This document shows, piece after piece, positions 33,725-42,675 of a stretch of DNA of 59,018 nucleotides; within the stretch, counting starts at the first letter, position 1, and each line of letters begins with the position of its first letter. The notes under the pieces are model-generated. The model did not search any database. It was given only the letters and a program-made list of their open reading frames with translations, and had not been told where the DNA came from. Source of the stretch: a bacterium (GTDB lineage: Bacteria > Bacteroidota > Rhodothermia > Balneolales > M1805); assembly GCA_006226965.1 (NCBI GenBank), contig SBGQ01000073.1:1-59018 (forward strand). Direction: 5' to 3'. The position numbers were made by a program, and so were the translations under genes.

Positions 33725-36100
33725 ATGCGATTATATCTAGTATTAGTTGCCATTTTGATGGGCGGATTAAAGGCTCAAGCGCAAGAGAGACACCTGTTCC
33801 CCAAGCCGATACAAGCTATTGTTGATGACTTTGAATCAAATTCAATTTCAAGAAGCCAAGCTCTTTTATCCATTCAAAAAGTTTTAACTGGGAACGAATT
33901 AACTGTTCCTATAAAATGCGCTAGCCCCTTACTTCAAATCCTAAAAGCATCTGGAGAAGACTTAACCACAAGTTCTATTTTAAAGTCTCAGCCGCAAACA
34001 GCATCATTTTATACAAGCCCCAGTGGAAAATTTAAATTTGAGTACTACACAACCGGTTCAGATTCCGTTTGGACTATTGACGTTGCCGATTCTATTGGAA
34101 TTCCAGATTACGTTGAACGCGCCGCAATCGAAATGGACAAAATTTGGACGTTCCAAGTATCGCAATTGGGCTTTAGAGACCCATTGGCTGGAATTAATCC
34201 CTATCCGATAGCTTTTAAAAAATCAATCTATTACGGGCTCACTGAATCTACAGGAAAACGGATAGTCATCAACTCTACATTCAATGGGTTTCCAAAAAAT
34301 GATGATCCTGAAGGTGATGTTATCGGTGCTCTAAAAGTTACTTTAGCACATGAATTTAAACACGCCATTCAGTATCGATATAATGGATTTTCAGGTGATT
34401 CCCATAATTGGGCGGAAATGGATGCAACCTTGCTCGAAGAAGTAAATTACGACGAGGTGAATGACTATTATTATTATTTAAAAGATGAAAAAGGAGGATC
34501 CTTATTTGTGAATCCAGAGCTATCTGTTATTCCAGGAAGCTATTATGATGTAACCTTTGCCCTGTATTTCCACGAAGTTTTCGGTGAGACCTTTTGGACT
34601 GATGTCTGGAATAGAATTGGATCGACACAACCTAATTTCTTACTTGCACTCGATGCTCAGCTTCAAGAAGAAGGTACAAGCTTAGAAGAAGAATACCCCA
34701 AATTAGTTAAATGGCATTTCTTTACCGGATTTCGTAGTAAAGCAGGATTTGGCTTTGATGAAGCCGAGAATTATCCGACTGCCAAGCGAAATGCTAACCT
34801 CTTAGGCAGCATGACTCAGTTCACTGACAGCTATTCATTGAACCGCTTAGCCTTTAAAATCATTACTATTTCAAAAGGCACTGCATCCGGATATGTAAAT
34901 CTTGCTGTCCAAGGTACCGGAACTAAAAGCGATGGTTTTATTTGGCATAAATCTGATATTGCTAATGAAGTCTTTGATTTTTCGATTGAATCCGAGTCGT
35001 TTAACGTGAATAAAACCGATAAACAATGGTCACAAACAGACACTATGTTTGTTGTGCTTATAGGATCATCAGACAATGGAGATGCTTCAGCAAAAATCAT
35101 GAATATTTCCGATTCTAACCCTTCACTTTTTCCTTGGGGTGATATCGATTTATCGGGAGAATTAAATACTACAGACATTAGTACAATAATTGAAGACAAC
35201 CTCACAACGTATCAACAACCTGAATTGAATAATTGGGTAAGTGATATTACAAGGGATGGCACCGTATCCGGCTTAGATGCCTCCTTAATACTACGAGTGC
35301 TAAATGGTGTCGATGCTAACTTTTACATTGATGACAATCAAGATGGTTTAATGCCTGAGCCAAATTTATTTCGAACAAATGTAAACCACTTTATTTCTCC
35401 TGAAGCCGACTCAATAATTGTACTCATAAAACCATTAGACGCTAAAACAGTAGATGCACGACTGGAAGTTAATTTAGATTATAGTACCGAAGAGCTAGCG
35501 AACTCCATTTTATTAACAATGCCAATAGATACGCTCAATTTATCATTAATGAAAGTTGAATTAGATAGCTTTTTAAGTCAGGCACAAATGGATTATACCT
35601 TAGATGGTAACGAGCTAAAAATTATGATTGTAAACACTGCACCTATACCGTCTGGAGCAATTTTAACTCTTTCATTTAACAGAAAAACAGCCGTTACATC
35701 TGCACAGTTTAGCTTTTCTTCGGTTAAGGTAGATGAATACGAAACATTTTATCTGCGCTCGCCTGTTTTAAATACGGAATTACCAACAAGAGTTGGCGTA
35801 TCTAATACAGATGAAACCAAAGACACTGCTACTCCAGAGTCTTTTGAACTCTATCCCGCCTACCCGAACCCGTTTAATCCAAGTACTACATTATCTTTCA
35901 CGCTACCCAAAAGCGGGAATGTATCCATTTCGATTTTTAATTATTTAGGGCAACTTGTTCATCAACAACAATTAAATCAGCTTTCGGCAGGAATGCATCG
36001 CGTTAAATGGGACGCCTCCATTTTATCAAGCGGAATATATCTAATTCAAATACAGTCGAATAATCAGCGATATGTGCAAAAAGTATCTTTAGTAAAATGA
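33725..36100 (+). CDS. T9SS-exported zinc metalloprotease-like protein with dockerin-like segment
   Basis: 791 aa. Signal peptide (MRLYLVLVAILMGGLKAQAQ). A catalytic-type HExxH motif lies at 209-213 in LAHEFKHAIQYRYNG, followed by NWAEMDATLLEE, where the Glu could be the third zinc ligand, as in gluzincin-like peptidases related to the immune-inhibitor A group. A segment with two Ca-binding-like repeats (GDIDLSGELNTTDIS; DITRDGTVSGLDASLIL, about 470-530) resembles dockerin. The C-terminal sorting domain begins at about 705 (YPAYPNPFNPSTTLSFTLPK) and ends VQKVSLVK. It is exported by T9SS to the cell surface or medium. The WbqC gene overlaps its stop by four bases. Confidence 0.82.
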   Translation: MRLYLVLVAILMGGLKAQAQERHLFPKPIQAIVDDFESNSISRSQALLSIQKVLTGNELTVPIKCASPLLQILKASGEDLTTSSILKSQPQTASFYTSPSGKFKFEYYTTGSDSVWTIDVADSIGIPDYVERAAIEMDKIWTFQVSQLGFRDPLAGINPYPIAFKKSIYYGLTESTGKRIVINSTFNGFPKNDDPEGDVIGALKVTLAHEFKHAIQYRYNGFSGDSHNWAEMDATLLEEVNYDEVNDYYYYLKDEKGGSLFVNPELSVIPGSYYDVTFALYFHEVFGETFWTDVWNRIGSTQPNFLLALDAQLQEEGTSLEEEYPKLVKWHFFTGFRSKAGFGFDEAENYPTAKRNANLLGSMTQFTDSYSLNRLAFKIITISKGTASGYVNLAVQGTGTKSDGFIWHKSDIANEVFDFSIESESFNVNKTDKQWSQTDTMFVVLIGSSDNGDASAKIMNISDSNPSLFPWGDIDLSGELNTTDISTIIEDNLTTYQQPELNNWVSDITRDGTVSGLDASLILRVLNGVDANFYIDDNQDGLMPEPNLFRTNVNHFISPEADSIIVLIKPLDAKTVDARLEVNLDYSTEELANSILLTMPIDTLNLSLMKVELDSFLSQAQMDYTLDGNELKIMIVNTAPIPSGAILTLSFNRKTAVTSAQFSFSSVKVDEYETFYLRSPVLNTELPTRVGVSNTDETKDTATPESFELYPAYPNPFNPSTTLSFTLPKSGNVSISIFNYLGQLVHQQQLNQLSAGMHRVKWDASILSSGIYLIQIQSNNQRYVQKVSLVK

Positions 36101-36768
36101 TTCTTACTTGCTTACAACCTTCTTTTGCACCTAATCTCTATTATTTAGCAGCACTAAAAAAAGCCGATTGTATTGTAATTCAAAATGAAGCGATTTGGTC
36201 CAGAAAAGGCAAAAGCCATCGTTTTCAAATTCGTACAAAAGATGATACGCTTTGGTTAACCATCCCGATTAAAACTGAAGACAAAAAAAAGCCTATCTCT
36301 AAGGTTAGAATCGACCACCAATCTGATCAACTTTGGTTAACGAAATGGGAACGCACATTAGATTCAGCATATAAAAACAGCATCTACTACGAACATTTTG
36401 AACTCGAAATAAAGTCAGATTTTGAACAAATTTCTGAAATGGAATTCCTTCTTGATGCTATTCAATTTATGAATCGACAGCTGTTTACTTATCTCGAATT
36501 TTCGATTGATGCGAACGCTTTACAGTGTGGCGAGGCATTTTCCAGTTATTTAAATCCATACGAATTAGTTAACCTATTTAAGCCTAATACTGTTTATCAG
36601 GAAGAAAACGGTGAGCAATTTCAATGGATTCACGAGATGGCTGAGCCAAGTTTACACGATTATCCAACCTATAAACAGCATTTTAGCGGTTTCATTCCGG
36701 GTTTAAGCATCTTTGATTTATTATTCGAAGTTGGGCCGGAAAGTTTTAAAATTTTTGATTCATTCTAA
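36097..36768 (+). CDS. WbqC-family protein
   Basis: 223 aa. Family pattern: LQPSFAPNLYYLAALKKADC near the N-terminus, then IWSRKGKSHRFQIRTKDDTL, LTIPIKTEDKKKPISKVRID, and WERTLDSAYKNSIYYEHFE. WbqC proteins occur in O-antigen and other surface-glycan loci and are thought to act in sugar-nucleotide or amide transfer, but their activity is not settled. The ATG overlaps the stop of the metalloprotease gene (ATGA), so the two are translationally coupled; their functional link is not evident. Cytosolic. Confidence 0.8.
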   Translation: MILTCLQPSFAPNLYYLAALKKADCIVIQNEAIWSRKGKSHRFQIRTKDDTLWLTIPIKTEDKKKPISKVRIDHQSDQLWLTKWERTLDSAYKNSIYYEHFELEIKSDFEQISEMEFLLDAIQFMNRQLFTYLEFSIDANALQCGEAFSSYLNPYELVNLFKPNTVYQEENGEQFQWIHEMAEPSLHDYPTYKQHFSGFIPGLSIFDLLFEVGPESFKIFDSF

Positions 36769-36862
36769 AATTCTACTTCAAGTTTACTCAATCATTTACC
36801 CTTTTCTCTAAAAAATTCGCTACTATACTTCCGTCGCAGGGTGAATATTATGCAAATGTGTT

Positions 36863-37408
36863 ATGAGTAAAGATTCTAAACCAACACTAGCTCCGCTTTG
36901 GGGTAATGTTTTCAATATGTTAAACATGTCCAAGCAAGAGGGCGAGTCTGAAATTCTAAAAAAAATTCCCATTTTTCAGGATCTCAACAAACGAGAACTG
37001 AAAATAATTGCTCGAATTCTCTATGAAAGAACATATGAAGCCGGTGAATACATGTTTGAAACAGGTCAACCCGGTGCTGCCATGTTTATTATTAAAGACG
37101 GACAAATTCAAATAACCAGAAATAGTAAATCGGGTGAAGAACTGGTTTTAGCTACTATTGGAAACGGTGAATTTGTCGGTGAACTTGCCCTACTCGATTC
37201 ATCGCCACGTTCTGCATCGGCATTTGTAACCAAACAGACTATAGCATTAGCTATTTTTCGATCAGATTTAGAAAAGCTTTTTGATAACAACCCTGAATTA
37301 GGAAATAAAGTAATGAGGCGTTTAGCAACTGTAATCGGTTTGCGTTTAAAAGCTACCAATGATTTATTGATTAATCTGGAAGACGAATATGCCACAGCAT
37401 CGGAGTAA
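36863..37408 (+). CDS. cyclic-nucleotide-binding-domain protein
   Basis: 181 aa. A short N-terminal stretch precedes a CNB (CRP-type) domain, about residues 32-150, with FQDLNKRELKIIARILYERT, the first beta-roll GEYMFETGQPGAAMFIIKDG, and the phosphate-binding cassette GEFVGELALLDSSPRSASAF including the conserved Glu-Leu and Arg. There is no HTH, so it is not a CRP-like transcription factor; it may regulate a partner such as the permease encoded 20 bp into its 3' end. Start ATG at 36863. Confidence 0.83.
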   Translation: MSKDSKPTLAPLWGNVFNMLNMSKQEGESEILKKIPIFQDLNKRELKIIARILYERTYEAGEYMFETGQPGAAMFIIKDGQIQITRNSKSGEELVLATIGNGEFVGELALLDSSPRSASAFVTKQTIALAIFRSDLEKLFDNNPELGNKVMRRLATVIGLRLKATNDLLINLEDEYATASE

Positions 37409-38681
37409 TCCTGAGCGCTTAAAGCGTTCACGCATTTTTTATAGTTTGCTGGTCGTTTTCATTGTTTTAATTATCAGCATGTTAATTTGGGCATTAAACG
37501 CATTAATTCTTCCTGTAATTATTGGTTTAATATCTGCATACATAGCAATGCCTGCATTAAATTGGTTAATTCGTCAGCGTGTACCCAAAGCCGCGGGCGT
37601 AGCCATTTTGTTTGGAGGATTTATTTTTGTTGTTTTTGTAATTGGGCGACAGGTAATTTCATTGTTTCCTGATGAAAAGGAACAACTAGAGCTTAGAGTT
37701 AACATCCAATATAAAATTCACGAGAACTTCTCTGAGTTTTTGGCATCTGATAGCACTCAATCCGGGGTAGGAATGGTTAACATTCTGTTTGGACAGGAAT
37801 TAAAACCCATGTTTACAACGGTTACAGGCTTTTTATCTCTAAATGAAGAAGAAGAAGCAAAGCTATTTAAATATGGTGTGTACTCTTCTGATAATGCCAA
37901 ACCTATAAAACCTTCAACGATTCGGCGGTATGATGAGCTTAAAAAACTGGGTTATTCAAATATTGGAAATACAGAAAAAAAGAATGAAGCTCAGATAAAA
38001 CAATTTAACCCTCTTGGAATCTCGCCCGGAAACAGTAGAATAGCAGCGCTTTTATCAGCTATATCCAACTGGTTAATAACTCCTTTCGTTTTCATTTTTG
38101 TGCTTTTTGATGACGGGGAGATTAAACAATTTTTATTTGATTTAGTCCCCAACCGCTATTTTGAAATGGCATTAACTACCGCCGACAATGTTGATAAAGC
38201 AATTGGAGGTTATTTACGCGGTACATTACTAGAAAGTACGCTTGTAGGTTTAAGCTTTATTCTCGGATTGTTAATAGTCGGTTTTGACTTACAAGCCGCT
38301 TTAATGATTGGAATTGTTGCCGGAATTGCCAACGCAATACCATTTTTGGGTCCGGTTATTGGTTTAGTGGTCGGCGTCAGCTATGCTCTTATTGTTGAAA
38401 ACATAGACCCAATAATTCCTTTTTTGAGTGGTGATAATGCAATTGTAGCAGTCGTAATTACAGTCGCAGTAGTTCAGCTGCTTGATAACGCATATTTTTC
38501 GCCAGTAATTCTTGGTAAAGCCGTTAACCTCCATCCGCTTGTAGTAATTTTAGGTGTATCTGGCGGCTCCATTTTATTCGGATTTATAGGAATGCTTTTT
38601 GCAATTCCGACAATTGTAATCATGAATGTAATTATCTCAACTTTATACAAACAGTTAAAAGCATATTACATTATCTATTAG
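37389..38681 (+). CDS. AI-2E (PerM)-family transporter
   Basis: 430 aa with about eight hydrophobic segments, two near the N-terminus (FYSLLVVFIVLIISMLIWAL; VAILFGGFIFVVFVIGRQVI) and the rest in the C-terminal half. Family pattern: GGYLRGTLLESTLVGLSFIL, FDLQAALMIGIVAGIANAIP, FLGPVIGLVVGV and VVQLLDNAYFSPVILGKAVN. A large soluble loop (about 95-230) is longer than usual. Members export AI-2 or act as Na/H antiporters, so the substrate is open. It overlaps the cyclic-nucleotide-binding gene by 20 bp. Confidence 0.88.
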   Translation: MPQHRSNPERLKRSRIFYSLLVVFIVLIISMLIWALNALILPVIIGLISAYIAMPALNWLIRQRVPKAAGVAILFGGFIFVVFVIGRQVISLFPDEKEQLELRVNIQYKIHENFSEFLASDSTQSGVGMVNILFGQELKPMFTTVTGFLSLNEEEEAKLFKYGVYSSDNAKPIKPSTIRRYDELKKLGYSNIGNTEKKNEAQIKQFNPLGISPGNSRIAALLSAISNWLITPFVFIFVLFDDGEIKQFLFDLVPNRYFEMALTTADNVDKAIGGYLRGTLLESTLVGLSFILGLLIVGFDLQAALMIGIVAGIANAIPFLGPVIGLVVGVSYALIVENIDPIIPFLSGDNAIVAVVITVAVVQLLDNAYFSPVILGKAVNLHPLVVILGVSGGSILFGFIGMLFAIPTIVIMNVIISTLYKQLKAYYIIY

Positions 38682-38688
38682 TGAAATA

Positions 38689-38705
38689 GCGAAATTTGAT
38701 TTCGC
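38689..38705 (+). repeat. short hairpin after the AI-2E-family gene
   Basis: GCGAAAT (38689-38695) and ATTTCGC (38699-38705) form a perfect 7-bp stem with a TTG loop, seven bases after the stop codon. The T run is delayed (ATATGTACGTATTTTTA), so it is at best a weak terminator. Confidence 0.4.
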
Positions 38706-38780
38706 ATATGTACGTATTTTTATTTAACATTTGTCAGTGTCTTAAATACTAGTGGGATAAATAACTCTTAAAACAAAAAG

Positions 38781-39881
38781 ATGGCAACATATCATAAAGT
38801 CTCGTTCAACAATAAGTTGTGCAGAGAATTCAGTCTTGAAGTAAAAAAACGTGTTAATGATTATTTCGAAACCAATAAGCTTTCGAGACATGCAAACGCA
38901 CAAATGGTCATTAAAACCATTGTGCTTTTAACAGTCTATTTCGGTTCTTATGCTGTTTTAATGACTGCGCCATTATCGTTAAATCAGATGTGGTTTTTAG
39001 CATTTTTGATGGGTATAGGAATGGCAGGAATTGGGTTTTCTGTTTCACACGATGCTCTCCACGGTGCATATTCATCCAATAAATTTGTTAACGGAACTCT
39101 TGGCTTAACATTCGATTTATTGGGTGCAAACGGCTATATCTGGAAAATCACACACAACATTATTCACCATACCTACACCAACATTCACGGGCATGATGAA
39201 GACCTTGAAGTTGCTGAATTTATCCGTCTATCGCCTCACTCTGAATATAAATGGGTTCATCGTTTTCAACATATCCTTGCTTTTTTTGCTTATAGTCTAG
39301 CCACATTCTTCTGGGTATTCATCAAAGACTACAAATATTTTCTAAAGCATAGACTTGGCCCATATGAAGGCAAAAAACATCCGTTAAAAGAGTGGGTTGT
39401 GTTAATTATTACCAAGATTATTTATTACACATACACGATTTATTTACCTATCACAGTATTAGGTTTAACATGGTATCAGTGGCTGATTGGCTTCGCAACA
39501 TTACACCTAACAGCCGGACTTATACTCGGTGTTATTTTCCAATTAGCTCACGTTGTTGAAGAAACCGACCACCCACTTCCAAACGATGAAATGACAATCG
39601 AAAACCATTGGTTAGTGCACGAAATGATTACAACTTCAAACTTTGCACGACGAAACAAAGTGCTTTCTTGGTATATCGGCGGTTTAAATTACCAAATTGA
39701 GCATCACTTATTCCCTCAAGTTTGCAGTATTCATTATCCTCAGATCAGTTTCATCGTTGAACAAACTGCTAAAGATTATGGCATCCCCTATAATTTACAC
39801 GACACCTTTTCTGAAGCTGTTCGATCTCACTATCGTACGTTAAAACGATTCGGACGAAAAGATTATCAATATGCAGCGTAA
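38781..39881 (+). CDS. membrane fatty acid desaturase (linoleoyl-CoA desaturase-like)
   Basis: 366 aa di-iron integral membrane desaturase. The three histidine boxes are HDALHG (HxxxH), HNIIHH (HxxHH) and QIEHHLFP (QxxHH; the Gln in place of His is the hallmark of front-end delta-5/6-like desaturases). Four hydrophobic segments separate them. It modifies membrane lipid acyl chains, plausibly for fluidity. Start ATG at 38781, 99 bp after the AI-2E-family stop. Strong terminator. Confidence 0.9.
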   Translation: MATYHKVSFNNKLCREFSLEVKKRVNDYFETNKLSRHANAQMVIKTIVLLTVYFGSYAVLMTAPLSLNQMWFLAFLMGIGMAGIGFSVSHDALHGAYSSNKFVNGTLGLTFDLLGANGYIWKITHNIIHHTYTNIHGHDEDLEVAEFIRLSPHSEYKWVHRFQHILAFFAYSLATFFWVFIKDYKYFLKHRLGPYEGKKHPLKEWVVLIITKIIYYTYTIYLPITVLGLTWYQWLIGFATLHLTAGLILGVIFQLAHVVEETDHPLPNDEMTIENHWLVHEMITTSNFARRNKVLSWYIGGLNYQIEHHLFPQVCSIHYPQISFIVEQTAKDYGIPYNLHDTFSEAVRSHYRTLKRFGRKDYQYAA

Positions 39882-39885
39882 TCTT

Positions 39886-39911
39886 AAGGCTACCATTAGG
39901 TAGCCTTTTTT
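39886..39911 (+). terminator. intrinsic terminator after the desaturase gene
   Basis: AAGGCTACC (39886-39894), loop ATTA, GGTAGCCTT (39899-39907), then a T run to 39911. A 9-bp perfect stem. Confidence 0.9.
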
Positions 39912-39994
39912 ATTTGCTTGAACTATTTTGATATTTATTCTTCAAATTTATTGGAGTAGATTATACAACAGTTTCGTTAATCAAGCTTTTTAAC

Positions 39995-40627
39995 ATGGAT
40001 AAAGCGGTTATATATTTTGTACAAAACATTGATTCCGGTTTAGTAAAGCCACAACTTGCTCAAATTATTGGCAATGATAAAGCCATTGAAGTGTACACGG
40101 ATTTATTAAAACATACCTCGGTTGAACTTTCCCGTGTTAAAGCCGACCGCTTTATATTTTATAGTGATGACATTACTGTTAACGACGAACTCTTTCCAGA
40201 AGAAGATTTTATATATGAGTTACAATCGGGAAATACTTTAGCAGAAAAGATGCTTCACGCATTTGATTCCCTCTTTAATATGGGTTACAAAGAAGTTGTA
40301 TTGGTTCATCGAGATTGCCCTGAACTTACTTTTGATATCATTAATTCTGCATTTAACGAATTAATCGATCACGATGTAATTATTGGGTCAACCAGAAAAG
40401 GAACAACCTATTTATTAGGTTTAAAGGAAGTCAGTTTTACATATTTCAATCATAAAAACTGGGATTCAGAAACCATTTTTGATGAATTACTTGATGAGTT
40501 AATTAATCAACAAAAAATATGGTACGAACTTCCGATTCTTACCGATATTGATACAGAAGAAGATTTACAAGTAAACCGTGTAAAGCAGTTTTATAGAAGA
40601 ATTGTAGACCAAGCCTCTCTTGCCTGA
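39995..40627 (+). CDS. DUF2064 / TIGR04282-like nucleotide-sugar-transferase-fold protein
   Basis: 210 aa. It resembles the DUF2064 GT-A-like family (arsenosugar-type glycosyltransferases): the N-terminal FVQNIDSGLVKPQLAQIIGN corresponds to the family's P(V/G)K(T/S)RLA loop, HRDCPEL to GSDCPxL, RKGTTYLLGL to DGGYYLIGL, and the C-terminal DIDTEEDL to DVDTPEDL. Several diagnostic residues are changed, so activity is uncertain. Monocistronic, 113 bp after the desaturase. Cytosolic. Confidence 0.65.
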   Translation: MDKAVIYFVQNIDSGLVKPQLAQIIGNDKAIEVYTDLLKHTSVELSRVKADRFIFYSDDITVNDELFPEEDFIYELQSGNTLAEKMLHAFDSLFNMGYKEVVLVHRDCPELTFDIINSAFNELIDHDVIIGSTRKGTTYLLGLKEVSFTYFNHKNWDSETIFDELLDELINQQKIWYELPILTDIDTEEDLQVNRVKQFYRRIVDQASLA

Positions 40628-40690
40628 GCTAATCGTTTAGTTATCTTGAACAAAAACGTAATTTCGATTATCTATCCACATCAAAAGAAT

Positions 40691-40730
40691 TAAAAATAAA
40701 AAAGGCTGAGTTCGGAAGAACTCAGCCTTT
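40691..40730. terminator. bidirectional intrinsic terminator
   Basis: A 13-bp stem AAAGGCTGAGTTC (40701-40713) / GAACTCAGCCTTT (40718-40730) with a GGAA tetraloop. The minus strand continues in a T-rich tract, so it serves chiefly the foldase gene (40756-42540). Confidence 0.88.
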
Positions 40731-40755
40731 TACAATTACCTATGTAGATAAAAGA

Positions 40756-42540
40756 TTATCTAGAGCGTAATACTAAAGCACGGAAGTCTTTAACATTTGC
40801 TTCTGCCTTTAATTCTTCAATCCAAACTTGAGAAATTGCAGTATTTCTTTTCTGCTCTAACTCACCTTTAATTTGAAGCTTAACATCTTCTGCTACTGCA
40901 TTTGTAGAAACCTCATTTTTCTCTGTTACTAGCACTACAAATGATGCAAATTCGCCATTGATAACACCAGAAATAGTTCCTTTGTCAAGCTTTGTAGCGG
41001 CACCTAATAAAAATGGCTCACGACCAACACCCGTAATAACTTCTGCGTTATAACGAACGTTCTCTGCCTTACGAACTTCTTTTCCTAAAGCGCTTGCAAC
41101 ATCAGCGATTGAAGATTTCCCAGCGATTGAAGCTTTAATTTTGTTTTCTGTAAGAATTTTACGCTTTTCAGTTTTAAACATACGTTCAACTTGAGGTCTT
41201 ACTTCTTCGAATGAACGTGCACCCGCTTCTTGAACTTCAACTAATTGTATAACAACGTAAGCTTTAGGAAGCTCGATTGGGTTAGAAGTTACTTCTTCAA
41301 CCTTTGCACCTTTCAACCAATTCAACGTTTGACGTGATTGACCAAGACCGGCAATAAAAGGAGTGTCATCAGTGGCAATAGCACTTTTAACTACATAACC
41401 ACGACGATTTGCTTCCTCCGAGAAAGAGCCTTCAGTAGCGAAATAAGCAAAATCATCAGCTTCTTTTGCGCGTTCATCAACAGTTCCTAATGGATCTGCA
41501 ATTACACGAGTTGAGTAATCAATAAATGAAACTTCAGATTTGGTTTCAGCAACTTTTTTAAGCACGTGTAATAAGCCGTTTCCTTCAGCAATTACATCTG
41601 TAACTTCATTTAAACCAACAGCTAAAACAGGTTTATATAACTCTTTAACCTCTTTTTTTGCAACTTTAGTTACGGTGTATGGAGTTTGAGAAGCGTATTG
41701 TAAAAAGATAAGTGAATCACTTACTTCACCGGATAGCTCAGCTTTTAGAGATTCTAATTCTTTATATGTTCTAACTGTATCTTCTGATGTTGGAGTTAAA
41801 TCAAATTCAACGTAATTGAATCTCCATGTTTTCTTACGCTGGTAACGATCAATCTCTTTTTTGTAGAAATCTTTTAACTCAGACTCAGAAAATGAAATGG
41901 TTGAATCCGGAGTGTCGCTAAATGGTACACGAACGTACTCAAATGATAAACTAGAGTTACGAGCTACAAATTCATTTACAACTTCAGCGTCACTTACTTT
42001 AATGGATGATTGTAAATACTGAGCTAGTTTTTCACGACGACGTTTATCACGTAACTGCTGCTCAATAGTTAACCAAATCTGAGTATTCTCAGGCGCAGCA
42101 ATAGCTTGTTGCAGTGCGTTTTGATCAATACTACCGTCTTCACGTCTGAAATATTGGCTGATAAACGGATCCGGATTTGGCCCGGTGATCATCTCCACAA
42201 CTTCGTCGTCAGTAACAGTGATACCCAAATCATCCATTTTTTGTTTGATGATGATTTCGTTAACGAGTTCTTCCCAGGCTAAATCTTCGTAATAAGCTCT
42301 CATTTCTGAAGTAGCTGCATCGCCTGTTTCGTAACGATATCGCTCTGAATAGGATTGAACTTTTTGATTGTAGGCTTCAAAGCTAATAGCTTTTCCATTC
42401 ACTTCACCAAGTGAACGAGGGCCAGCCTTCATGGCATCAAATACCTGAGTATCTGCCAAGGCCCATAAAACTCCGAAAGAAATTATCAGCAACCACAAAA
42501 TGTATTTCGTACTTGCTCTGAATTTTTCCATTACTCCCAT
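40756..42540 (-). CDS. PpiD/SurA-type periplasmic peptidyl-prolyl isomerase
   Basis: 594 aa. One N-terminal inner-membrane helix (STKYILWLLIISFGVLWALA) anchors a periplasmic chaperone. A SurA-N-like helical domain (SLGEVNGKAISFEAYNQKVQ onward, to about 220) is followed by parvulin-type PPIase regions (FAYFATEGSFSEEANRRGYV, with the family's FARLAxxxS-type pattern) and a C-terminal helical segment. It helps fold outer-membrane and exported proteins. Start ATG at 42540; Met4 is an alternative. Ends in a terminator. Close to mla genes and T9SS genes, all envelope functions. Confidence 0.85.
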   Translation of the reverse strand: MGVMEKFRASTKYILWLLIISFGVLWALADTQVFDAMKAGPRSLGEVNGKAISFEAYNQKVQSYSERYRYETGDAATSEMRAYYEDLAWEELVNEIIIKQKMDDLGITVTDDEVVEMITGPNPDPFISQYFRREDGSIDQNALQQAIAAPENTQIWLTIEQQLRDKRRREKLAQYLQSSIKVSDAEVVNEFVARNSSLSFEYVRVPFSDTPDSTISFSESELKDFYKKEIDRYQRKKTWRFNYVEFDLTPTSEDTVRTYKELESLKAELSGEVSDSLIFLQYASQTPYTVTKVAKKEVKELYKPVLAVGLNEVTDVIAEGNGLLHVLKKVAETKSEVSFIDYSTRVIADPLGTVDERAKEADDFAYFATEGSFSEEANRRGYVVKSAIATDDTPFIAGLGQSRQTLNWLKGAKVEEVTSNPIELPKAYVVIQLVEVQEAGARSFEEVRPQVERMFKTEKRKILTENKIKASIAGKSSIADVASALGKEVRKAENVRYNAEVITGVGREPFLLGAATKLDKGTISGVINGEFASFVVLVTEKNEVSTNAVAEDVKLQIKGELEQKRNTAISQVWIEELKAEANVKDFRALVLRSR

Positions 42541-42675
42541 TAGGTACCCCTATGGTCAAAATTAAATTGGTTAATAGTCTTGTTGTTTAATAGACGAAGC
42601 TAATAAAGCCTGCAAATATAGCAGTTACGCAAGTTGGAATCAATGCAAGTATTTAAAATCAACGATTTCAGCCAC

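Noticed and set aside
35130-35320. Evidence for a cellulosome from the dockerin-like repeats
   Set aside because: One dockerin-like segment without any cohesin or cellulase in the window is not enough.
40672-40680. CTATCCACA, a near-perfect DnaA box upstream of the foldase terminator
   Set aside because: One mismatch, alone, in a short intergenic gap between convergent genes; expected by chance at this length.
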